From Arthrobacter sp. zg-Y1110 (GTDB lineage Bacteria; Actinomycetota; Actinomycetes; Actinomycetales; Micrococcaceae): a stretch of 64,000 bases of DNA. The stretch spans positions 806,001 through 870,000 of the forward strand of contig NZ_CP104272.1 in the NCBI RefSeq assembly GCF_025244865.1, given 5' to 3'. Both the position numbers and the translations under genes were made by a program. The notes below the pieces were generated by a model that worked only from the letters and a program-made list of their open reading frames with translations, did not search any database and was not told the DNA's origin. Positions 28,988 through 35,613 of this stretch are shown here, one piece after another. The first letter of the stretch is position 1; each line of letters opens with the position of its first letter.

Positions 28988-29533
28988 GTGTGGCACAACC
29001 TCGGCATCACCCCGTCCGAAGCTCTTTGGGTTGTCGTGAGTGCCCTCGGCATTTACGCAGCCTTCTCGCTGCTGGTCCGCGGCTTTGGGCAGCGCGCACT
29101 GGCCAGCTGGTCCACGCTGGACCGCGCCATCGTTATTGCCCTGGGTGCTGTGCTTGGCCGGGTGGTCCTCGGCTACACGCCGACCCTTGCGGCCGGCGTC
29201 ATCGGATTGGCCACGATGTTCGGGATGCTGCGGGTGGAGGGCTACCTTCGCCGGAGCCGGCACGGAGCCTACCTCACCAGCCGGCCGATCCTCCTGATGG
29301 CCGGAAGCGAGGTGGTGCAGGAGGGATTGCGTAAGGCGCACATCCTGGAGGAGGAGCTGTTCTTCAAGCTGAGGCAGTCCGGCATTCGGAACCTGACCGA
29401 AGTGGCCGTGGCGATTCTGGAACCTACGGGCGAGGTCAGCATCCTGCGCCGGGGCGAGCGCATTGATCCGCTGCTGCTGACCCGGGTCCCTAACCAATCC
29501 CGGATTCCACGGGAACTGGTGCTCCCGGAGTAG
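28988..29533 (+). CDS. DUF421 (YetF-like) membrane protein
   Basis: The GTG at 28988 is supported by AAGGAG at 28974-28979. Of 181 residues, the first half has three helices with RGFGQRALASWSTLDRAIV and ALGAVLGRVVLG. The soluble half carries the DUF421 signature LEEELFFKLRQSGIRN and VAVAILEPTGEVSILRR. The family lines the inner membrane, and some members affect spore germination or stress. Function here is unknown. A standalone gene is likely. Confidence 0.88.
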   Translation: MWHNLGITPSEALWVVVSALGIYAAFSLLVRGFGQRALASWSTLDRAIVIALGAVLGRVVLGYTPTLAAGVIGLATMFGMLRVEGYLRRSRHGAYLTSRPILLMAGSEVVQEGLRKAHILEEELFFKLRQSGIRNLTEVAVAILEPTGEVSILRRGERIDPLLLTRVPNQSRIPRELVLPE

Positions 29534-29604
29534 GTGTTCCGTGTCCGGGTAGGCTTCTGCGTACCTGCCCCGAGACGGGCGCCACACTCACCTAAAGGAC
29601 CACG

Positions 29605-30372
29605 ATGCCCCTTTCACTCGACAAGGTTGCCGAGAAGGCTCCTTCCCTCCTCAGCCTCGCGAAGAACGCCTCAGCTGCCGTGGACATGTCCGGCCTGAAC
29701 GGTCAGACCGCCAAAGTCGCGCTTGTCCTGGACTTTTCCGGCTCCATGCACTCGCAGTACAAGTCCGGTGCCATGCAGCGGCTGGCGGAGAAGGTCCTGG
29801 CCTTGGCCACCCAGTTCGACGACGACGGCGCCATCGACTTCTTCGTCTTCGACAGCGGTGCGGCTCACCTGGGTGAAATCAGCCTCGACGATTTCAGCGA
29901 CGGCGTCTCCCGCCTGATCGGTAAGCGGCGGATGGGTACCACTAACTACGCAGCGGCCTTCCTTGCCGTCCGTGACCACTTCGGGTTTCCGCCGGCTCTG
30001 AAGACGCCTACGCGGAAGGGGCTGTTCGGCGGCCCGAAGAAGGTGGAGCCGGCAGCAGGCACAGTGCCCGCCGACCAGCCCGTCTACGCCCTCTTCCTGA
30101 CGGACGGCGCTCCTGACAGCAAGGCGGCGGCAGTCAAGGCGCTGACCGAGGTCAGTACAACGCCGATCTTCTGGAAGTTCCTGTCCATCGGCCGCGAGGA
30201 GATGGCTTTCCTGCAGAAACTCGATGACCTCGAAGAACGGTTCATGGACAACGCCGACTACAAGGCGGTGGGGGACACCGACCAGCTTTCCGACGTAGCC
30301 CTGTTCGACGCCATGCTCGACGAGTATCCAGCCTGGATCGCTGAGGCCCGCAGCAAGGGCCTGATCAGGTAA
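29605..30372 (+). CDS. TerF-like von Willebrand factor A domain protein
   Basis: The 255-residue protein is nearly all VWA domain. The metal-ion-dependent adhesion site is visible as LDFSGSMHSQY (DxSxS) with later RMGTTNYAAAF and FLTDGAPDS (shown in part), matching the vWA-TerF-like group found with tellurium or stress-resistance genes. No other ter genes are nearby. It is expected to be cytosolic and to bind Mg2+ or Ca2+. It ends about 200 bases before the first csp gene. Confidence 0.86.
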   Translation: MPLSLDKVAEKAPSLLSLAKNASAAVDMSGLNGQTAKVALVLDFSGSMHSQYKSGAMQRLAEKVLALATQFDDDGAIDFFVFDSGAAHLGEISLDDFSDGVSRLIGKRRMGTTNYAAAFLAVRDHFGFPPALKTPTRKGLFGGPKKVEPAAGTVPADQPVYALFLTDGAPDSKAAAVKALTEVSTTPIFWKFLSIGREEMAFLQKLDDLEERFMDNADYKAVGDTDQLSDVALFDAMLDEYPAWIAEARSKGLIR

Positions 30373-30424
30373 TCGGGGGGTGCGGGGGAGTGGATTAGGC
30401 GTCCGGGCAAACCTCGTGTAGGCT

Positions 30425-30574
30425 GAAACGCAGTTGTTGTGTTGCGCATTTTGTATTTCAAGTGGCGAAACCCAATTGGTCTAGCTGCTTTTTCTGTAGA
30501 AGCGGTAAAGGAACACCGCGACTGAAACCGCCCGAAAGTCGGGATGTGTTTCGAATGCAGAAGGAATTAAAAAA
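30425..30574 (+). promoter_or_regulatory. Structured 5' leader of the first cold-shock gene
   Basis: The stretch is homologous to the leader of the second csp gene (33510-33656). Shared blocks are an 18-nt block at 30457-30474 and GCTGCTTTTTCTGTA at 30484-30498. AAGTGGC (30460-30466) can pair with GCTGCTT (30484-30490) through two G-U pairs. A second hairpin is CCCGA/TCGGG at 30531-30543. AGAAGGA (30559-30565) is the ribosome-binding site. A weak -10 box TAGGCT sits at 30419-30424. Long structured leaders are known to control cspA mRNA in enterobacteria. Confidence 0.75.
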
Positions 30575-30778
30575 ATGGCTACAGGTACCGTGAAATGGTT
30601 CAACTCCGAAAAGGGCTTCGGCTTCATTGAGCCCGACGACGGCAGCGCCGACGTCTTCGCTCACTACTCCGCGATCAACTCCAACGGCTACAAGTCGCTG
30701 GACGAGAACCAGAAGGTTAGCTTCGACACCGAGCAGGGCCCCAAGGGCCCGCAGGCCTCGAACATCCAGGCCCTCTAA
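30575..30778 (+). CDS. cspA: Cold-shock protein, CspA family (copy 1)
   Basis: This 67-residue single cold-shock domain has the RNP1 motif [11 protein letters not shown] and the RNP2-like DVFAHYSAI. It binds single-stranded RNA or DNA and should act as an RNA chaperone. It differs from copy 2 (33657-33860) at only a few residues, with Asn/Ser and Lys/Arg changes in the loop after INS. The long A-rich run before the ATG and a strong terminator frame a monocistronic unit. Confidence 0.97.
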   Translation: MATGTVKWFNSEKGFGFIEPDDGSADVFAHYSAINSNGYKSLDENQKVSFDTEQGPKGPQASNIQAL

Positions 30779-30823
30779 TATTCTTAGAGACTTTGTAACG
30801 GCCGCTTAGCGCCGATACTACAT

Positions 30824-30860
30824 AGAGCAGGACGGGATCTCCCGTCCTGCTCTTGTGTTT
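30824..30860 (+). terminator. Rho-independent terminator of csp copy 1
   Basis: A 14-bp perfect stem runs from AGAGCAGGACGGGA (30824-30837) to TCCCGTCCTGCTCT (30840-30853), then TGTGTTT. The stem sequence is almost the same as in the terminator of copy 2. Confidence 0.9.
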
Positions 30861-31020
30861 AACCGGCGTGCTCGGGACGGGTCTGTCGCGGGCAACGGTC
30901 CATGCCGGACCGGTTCGTGGTCCAGGCGCTGCTGCCGTGTCTGCCGTTGTCTGCCGGGCCAGGCTGCCGCCCTGCAGCTCGTCGGAAGGCGGATTTCCCC
31001 TGCGGGTTGGGAAAAAACCT

Positions 31021-31111
31021 ACGGTTTGTGCCAATTACTGCACTGCGTAGTGTGGGGATTTTCCCAAACCGTGGGGATTTTCCCAAAAGTGGAGGGAATC
31101 GGACAAACCGG
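31021..31111. repeat. Palindromic GGTTTGT/ACAAACC element, copy 1a
   Basis: ACGGTTTGTG at 31021 leads into a core (CTGCACTGCGTAGTGTGGGG), then GGGGATTTTCCCAAACCGT twice with small changes and AGGGAATCGGACAAACCG at 31093-31110. The arm-core-arm order is the same as at 56131-56202. The gap between csp copy 1 and the glutaminase gene (30861-31635) otherwise contains only this, copy 1b and a short duplication (CTGCCG(T/A)TGTCTGCC at about 30938 and 31190). Confidence 0.7.
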
Positions 31112-31222
31112 AAAAGGCGCCGGGGCCAGGCCGGGGTTCGAAGGACCTGGGCCGCAGCTATCGTGTAGGTCTGGGGCCGTGCCTACGGTCTGCCGATGTC
31201 TGCCAACCCCGCGGCAGCGGTT

Positions 31223-31345
31223 CCCTGCAGTTTGGGCGTTTCCCTGCAGTTTGGGTGTTTCCCTGCAGTTTGTCCGGATTCCCGCGCTGCGCGGCGCAGG
31301 GATTGCCACAGACTGCAGGGATCCGGACAAACCGGAGGGAATCCG
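31223..31345. repeat. Palindromic GGTTTGT/ACAAACC element, copy 1b with triplicated left arm
   Basis: Three 19-20 bp left arms begin CCCTGCAGTTTG at 31223, 31242 and 31261. They lead to the core CCCGCGCTGCGCGGCGCAGG at 31281-31300 and to right arms including GGATCCGGACAAACCGG (31320-31336). Bases 31274-31315 match the reverse complement of 56132-56173 at 38 of 42 positions. Confidence 0.8.
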
Positions 31346-31583
31346 GGCGCGGAAGAAGCCTTCCTAACCAACGTGTGTGGGGTTCAGTAGCGGTCGGGTG
31401 CCGTCCGGCACGTTTCCGTCCAAGACTGCGGGAGGTTGCCGGCAGCGAAGGTTCCGACAAGCCCACCCGTGCAGGCGCCCGGGTTAGGCGGCTTTAATAT
31501 TCCTGCGAGCTCTGCGAGCAAGGAATTTCGTTGCCGCCGTTCCGGGCTCAGGAGCGGGAACGGGTGCCGGACCGGGAGGCGCC

Positions 31584-31618
31584 GGAGCAACTAGAGCTGG
31601 AGCAACTAGAGCTGGAGC
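31584..31618. repeat. Two perfect 15-bp tandem units
   Basis: GGAGCAACTAGAGCT occurs at 31584-31598 and 31599-31613, with a partial third copy. It lies between the glutaminase 3' end and the palindromic elements. Noncoding as far as I can tell. Confidence 0.7.
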
Positions 31619-31635
31619 GGTCCGCCGCAGCGCCC

Positions 31636-33450
31636 TCAGTCGTGAATCCGGACGGCTGCCTCGCGCAGGTACTGTTCAACCCGGCTGTACGCGTCCTGGG
31701 TCAGGGCCTTCCACAGGTTCATGCTCAGCACCGGATCCTTTTCAGCCAGCTCGTCAATCGAGTCGGCAGTCAGCACCTTGACCTTCACCGGTCCCGCCGC
31801 CTTGACGGTGGTTTCCTGGCGTTTGTCCTCGCCCATCGCCATTTCACCGAAGGTCATGCCCGGACCCAGTGTGGCGAGTTTGACCCTGCTGCCGTCCGGA
31901 CCGGGCATTGACGTAGTGATGTGCCCGGAAACGATGAAGAACACACCCCCGAAGCGCTGCCCCACGCGCCGGACCACGTCGCCGTCGTCGTACGCCCGGT
32001 CCTCCATCAGCTGCTGCAGCAGCTGCGCTTCTTCGGGGTCCAGCGGGCTGAGCGCCGGGGAGTCGGCGGGGTCGATGCGGTCCGGCAGGACAAGCTCGGT
32101 GCCGTAGCCCTCCAGCAGCCTGTTTTCGCACCACTCGATGGCGGCGGAACGCATGGTGAAGGATGCCGTCTTCCGGTCCAGTTCCTGCAGTGCGGTCGTA
32201 ACCGAACCCTCAACATCCACCAGGGCCAGTTCCCGCCCGGCACGGCGGAGCATGTCTTCCGCCTCGGCAATCAGCCGGATAGCGACGTCGGACACTTCAT
32301 CCACGCTGCGCAGGTCGGCAATGACGAGTTCGACGTCGTCGGGCAACTCGGTGAGGGCCCGGACCATGGACTCGGCCCCGGCGAAGAGGAGGTCGCCGTT
32401 GAGCTCGATGACCTGTACCCGATGGCCGTGCTGGGCCAGGATCTCCGCGGCCTCGTCCGTGCGCCGGATGCCGGAGGGGGTGGAGGTGATGTCATAGATG
32501 GCGCGGATGGCGGAGCGGCCGGTCCGTGCAGCCCGGACAAAGTGGAGGCCCAGGTCGTGGGAGAGCCGCTGGCTGACCGCCACCCCGCGCACGCTGTTGC
32601 CGTGGGCGTCCAGGGGAGGGGAAAAGACGGCCAGGCCCACCTGACCGGGGAGGACGGCAAGGATACCGCCGGCCACCCCGGACTTAGCGGGCATGCCTAC
32701 GCTGCTGATCCAGGATCCCGCGTCGTCGTACATGCCGCAGGTGGTCATCACCGAAAGGACGCGTTCCACCGAGGCCAGGTCCAGGACTTCTTCTCCGGAG
32801 AGGGGATGGCGGCCGCTGTTGGCCAGGGTGGCGGCCATCAGGGCCAGGTCGCGGGTGTTGACCATGACCGAGCACTGCCGGAAGTAGTCCTTGATAATCG
32901 GGGCGGGATCGGACTCGATAATTCCGAAGGAACGCAGCAGATAGGCCAGTGCGGTGTTGCGGTGGCCGGACCTCAGCTCGGAGGCGTAAATTCGCTGGCT
33001 CACGTCGAGGTCACGGCCGGCGAAGGCCGAATAGGTATCCAGGATGCGCTTGAACCGGGACCTGCCGCCGGATCCTTTGACCAGGGAGGTGGCGGTCAGG
33101 GCGCCGGCATTGATCATCGCGTTGGCCGGGCGGCCGGTACCTTCGGCCAGGGAGATTTCGTTGAAGGAGTCCCCGGACGGTTCCACGTCCACCTTCTCGT
33201 CCACCGCATCCATGCCCAGGTCTGCGAGGGCCAGGGCGTAGGTGAAGGGCTTGGAGATGGACTGGATGCTGAACTCCTCGCGGGTATCCCCAACCTCATA
33301 GACAAAGCCGTCAGCGGTGGCGAGAGCAATCCCGAAGCAATCCGGGTCCACATTGGCCATGGCCGGAATGCCGCGGTACGGGGTGCCGTCTTTCAATCCG
33401 GCTATCTCGGCGTGGATCCTGCGTAGGTAGTTCTCGATCGGGGAGTCCAT
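31636..33450 (-). CDS. glsA: Glutaminase A with C-terminal STAS and cyclic-nucleotide-binding domains
   Basis: The protein has 604 residues, about twice a classical GlsA. Residues 1-305 form the beta-lactamase-like glutaminase with the nucleophile Ser in FSIQSISKPFTY (SxxK) and GRPANAMINAGAL. Residues of about 320-425 look like a STAS/anti-anti-sigma domain (VQVIELNGDLLFAG, ELVIADLRSVDEVSD). Residues 470-604 are a CRP-type cyclic-nucleotide domain (FFIVSGHITTS, GMTFGEMAMGEDKRQETT). It converts glutamine to glutamate plus ammonia, probably with activity gated by the C-terminal modules. The fusion is known in actinobacteria; the ligand is not established here. Confidence 0.93.
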   Translation of the reverse strand: MDSPIENYLRRIHAEIAGLKDGTPYRGIPAMANVDPDCFGIALATADGFVYEVGDTREEFSIQSISKPFTYALALADLGMDAVDEKVDVEPSGDSFNEISLAEGTGRPANAMINAGALTATSLVKGSGGRSRFKRILDTYSAFAGRDLDVSQRIYASELRSGHRNTALAYLLRSFGIIESDPAPIIKDYFRQCSVMVNTRDLALMAATLANSGRHPLSGEEVLDLASVERVLSVMTTCGMYDDAGSWISSVGMPAKSGVAGGILAVLPGQVGLAVFSPPLDAHGNSVRGVAVSQRLSHDLGLHFVRAARTGRSAIRAIYDITSTPSGIRRTDEAAEILAQHGHRVQVIELNGDLLFAGAESMVRALTELPDDVELVIADLRSVDEVSDVAIRLIAEAEDMLRRAGRELALVDVEGSVTTALQELDRKTASFTMRSAAIEWCENRLLEGYGTELVLPDRIDPADSPALSPLDPEEAQLLQQLMEDRAYDDGDVVRRVGQRFGGVFFIVSGHITTSMPGPDGSRVKLATLGPGMTFGEMAMGEDKRQETTVKAAGPVKVKVLTADSIDELAEKDPVLSMNLWKALTQDAYSRVEQYLREAAVRIHD

Positions 33451-33477
33451 ACTTCAAGCCTAGGGGCTTGCGGAGGG

Positions 33478-33506
33478 GTGACTCTCCACGGGGTGCGCGG
33501 TATACT
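33478..33506 (+). promoter_or_regulatory. Predicted promoter of csp copy 2
   Basis: GTGACT (33478-33483, one change from TTGACT) and TATACT (33501-33506) are separated by 17 bases, a good sigma-70-type match. Transcription would start near 33513, giving a leader of about 145 bases. Confidence 0.65.
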
Positions 33507-33509
33507 TTT

Positions 33510-33656
33510 GTTGTTGCAGTGTTGTGCAATTTGTACGTTCAAGCGGCGAAACCCAGATCTAGGGCCAGCCGCTTTTTCTGTATTTTGCATGGAAGGCACG
33601 GCAACGTGAAACTCCCCGAAGGTCGGGGCAGGTTTCGTTCAGAAGGATGATTAAAA
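33510..33656 (+). promoter_or_regulatory. Structured 5' leader of the second cold-shock gene
   Basis: AAGCGGC (33541-33547) pairs perfectly with GCCGCTT (33568-33574), enclosing an inner CCC/GGG hairpin around AGATCT. In copy 1 the same stem is kept by G-U pairs. A second hairpin, CCCCGA/TCGGGG, lies at 33614-33628, and CAGAAGGA precedes the start. The leader probably adjusts translation or stability with temperature, by analogy with cspA. Confidence 0.78.
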
Positions 33657-33860
33657 ATGGCAACAGGTACCGTGAAATGGTTCAACGCTGAAAAGGGCTT
33701 CGGATTCATCGAGCCCGATGACGGCAGCGCCGATGTTTTCGCCCACTACTCCGCTATCAACTCCAGTGGCTACCGGTCTCTCGAAGAGAACCAGAAGGTC
33801 ACTTTCGACACCGAGCAGGGCCCCAAGGGTCCGCAGGCGGTTAACATCCAGGCTGTCTAA
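33657..33860 (+). CDS. cspA: Cold-shock protein, CspA family (copy 2)
   Basis: This 67-residue cold-shock domain has [11 protein letters not shown] and [12 protein letters not shown]-binding motifs, almost identical to copy 1. Promoter, leader and terminator are also alike, so the whole transcription unit was duplicated, with the glutaminase gene between the copies. It acts as a nucleic-acid chaperone. It is monocistronic. Confidence 0.97.
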   Translation: MATGTVKWFNAEKGFGFIEPDDGSADVFAHYSAINSSGYRSLEENQKVTFDTEQGPKGPQAVNIQAV

Positions 33861-33900
33861 TAAGACATTAGGTCCGTTTCACGGGCCGGCTTGAATCAGG

Positions 33901-33937
33901 AGCAGGACGGGATTAATTCCCGTCCTGCTTTTGTTTT
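33901..33937 (+). terminator. Rho-independent terminator of csp copy 2
   Basis: AGCAGGACGGGA (33901-33912) pairs with TCCCGTCCTGCT (33918-33929) across a 5-base loop, followed by TTTGTTTT. The stem is shared with the terminator of copy 1. Confidence 0.92.
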
Positions 33938-34129
33938 GCCCGCCGGATTCTTTCGCTGGCCGTCCATTGCCGCCCCCGCGGGCGGCCGAGGACACGTGAG
34001 CAATCTAACGCAGGATGACTCGCCGAATTCCGTGTGCCCCTGCCTGGATGCGAAGATAACCGGGCTCGGAGTGACGTGCACCATAGGGTAAGCTCCGGCC
34101 ACACGCGCACCCAAGGTTAGGAACCAGCC

Positions 34130-35428
34130 ATGTCTGCTGACACCCCTCCCAAGAGGCCCGTAAACCACTCCGATGCAGTGGACGACGACGGCGGCGCACC
34201 CGCCAAATGGAAGGTGGTCGGTCCCGGGCTCGTGGTGGCTGCTACCGGCGTCGGCGCCGCCGATATGGTGGCCACCCTCGTTGCCGGGTCCCGCTACGGG
34301 TACGCGTTGCTCTGGGCGGTGATCCTCGGCGTCGTCCTGAAAATCATCCTGGTGGAGGGTGCCGGGCGTTTCACCCTTGCAACCGGCCTGACCATCTTCG
34401 AGGGCTGGCGGTCACTGGGTAAATGGACCACCTGGTACTTCGGCCCGTACATCATGATCTGGGGCTTCATCTATGGAGCCACCGCCATGTCCTCCGCCGC
34501 GTTGCCGCTGGCCGCCGTTTTTCCCGCCCTCCCGCTGACTGCGTGGGCGGTCCTGATGGGACTGGCCGGTTTCGTCATGGTCTGGTTCGGCCGATACGCG
34601 ACCTTCGAGAAAATCACCGCAGTGCTGGTGGGGCTGATGTTCGTCACGGTGGTGGGTCTGGCCGTGATTGCCGTGCCGAATATTCCGGCGATGTTCGCCG
34701 GACTGGTTCCGATGATCCCCGAGGGCGGAGTGTTCTACACGCTGGCACTCGCCGGCGGTGTGGGTGGAACCATCACCTTGGCGGCGTACGGGTATTGGCT
34801 GCGGGAAAAGGGCTGGTACACCCCCAAATGGATGCGGGTCATGCGCATCGACAATTCCATGGCTTACGTGATGACGGGCATTTTCGTGGTGGCGATGCTC
34901 ATTGTCGGCGCAGAAGTGGTCCGTTCCGCAGGAGTGTCCCTTTCCAGCGGCGACGCCGGCCTGCTGGATCTGTACGACGTGCTGAAGGTGGAATACGGAG
35001 ACGTGGTCGGCACCGGATTCCTGATCGGGTTCTGGGCCGCGTCCTTCTCCTCGATCATCGGGGTGTGGAACGGCGTCTCGCTGATGTTCGCCGATTTCTG
35101 GGGGAACATCCGCGGCAAGGAATCCGGCCATCCCGACACGCGTATCGGCGGAAAGTACTTCCGCTTCTACGTCCTCTGGCTGACGTTCCCGCCGATGATC
35201 CTGTTCCAGCTTGGACAACCCATCGGCCTGATCCTGGTCTACGGTGTGCTGGGTTCACTGTTTATGCCCTTCCTTGCGGTGACCCTGCTCGGCCTGCTCA
35301 ACGGCCGCCGCATTCCCAAGCAATGGGCCAACAAACTCCATACCAACCTCGCCCTTGGTTTCACGGCGCTGCTGTTCATTGCGCTGGGCATCCAGCAGCT
35401 GTGGGACAACATCGCCAAGGCGCTGTAG
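34130..35428 (+). CDS. Nramp-related divalent-metal transporter lacking canonical metal motifs
   Basis: The 432-residue protein has about 11 helices. The first helix aligns by eye with Nramp helix 1 (GPGLVVAATG, then AGSRYGYALLW), but the DPGN metal motif reads GAAD at residues 42-45. In helix 6 the MPHN motif is replaced by a TLAA stretch (GGTITLAAYGYWL). The fold is therefore Nramp-like, while the metal ligands differ, as in Nramp-related Mg2+ or other-substrate carriers. Substrate unknown. No metal regulator or riboswitch was recognised in 33938-34129. Confidence 0.82.
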   Translation: MSADTPPKRPVNHSDAVDDDGGAPAKWKVVGPGLVVAATGVGAADMVATLVAGSRYGYALLWAVILGVVLKIILVEGAGRFTLATGLTIFEGWRSLGKWTTWYFGPYIMIWGFIYGATAMSSAALPLAAVFPALPLTAWAVLMGLAGFVMVWFGRYATFEKITAVLVGLMFVTVVGLAVIAVPNIPAMFAGLVPMIPEGGVFYTLALAGGVGGTITLAAYGYWLREKGWYTPKWMRVMRIDNSMAYVMTGIFVVAMLIVGAEVVRSAGVSLSSGDAGLLDLYDVLKVEYGDVVGTGFLIGFWAASFSSIIGVWNGVSLMFADFWGNIRGKESGHPDTRIGGKYFRFYVLWLTFPPMILFQLGQPIGLILVYGVLGSLFMPFLAVTLLGLLNGRRIPKQWANKLHTNLALGFTALLFIALGIQQLWDNIAKAL

Positions 35429-35464
35429 CGGTACGGAAACATCCGGACGAGCGCCAGCAGACCG

Positions 35465-35497
35465 GCCCGCCGCGGACCTTTCGCGGCGGGCTAGTTT
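35465..35497 (+). terminator. Probable terminator after the Nramp-like gene
   Basis: GCCCGCCGCG (35465-35474) pairs perfectly with CGCGGCGGGC (35482-35491) across 7 bases, followed by TAGTTTA, 37 bases after the stop. Confidence 0.7.
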
Positions 35498-35613
35498 AGC
35501 GCAGCAGGCGGGCTTCCACGAGGGGTAAAACAGAGTAAAAGAAAAGTGCTTACGGGCCATCTACGCAGCGATTCTGCTCAGCTACGCTATTAGCGGCGAG
35601 AGAAGGTTGCAGG

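Noticed and set aside
30855..31367. Several plus- and minus-strand open frames downstream of csp copy 1
   Set aside because: They overlap the palindromic repeats, change composition at repeat borders and lack ribosome-binding sites.
33938..34129. Metal-sensing riboswitch ahead of the Nramp-like gene
   Set aside because: I could not find the conserved helices of the Mn2+ or M-box riboswitches, only GC-rich sequence.
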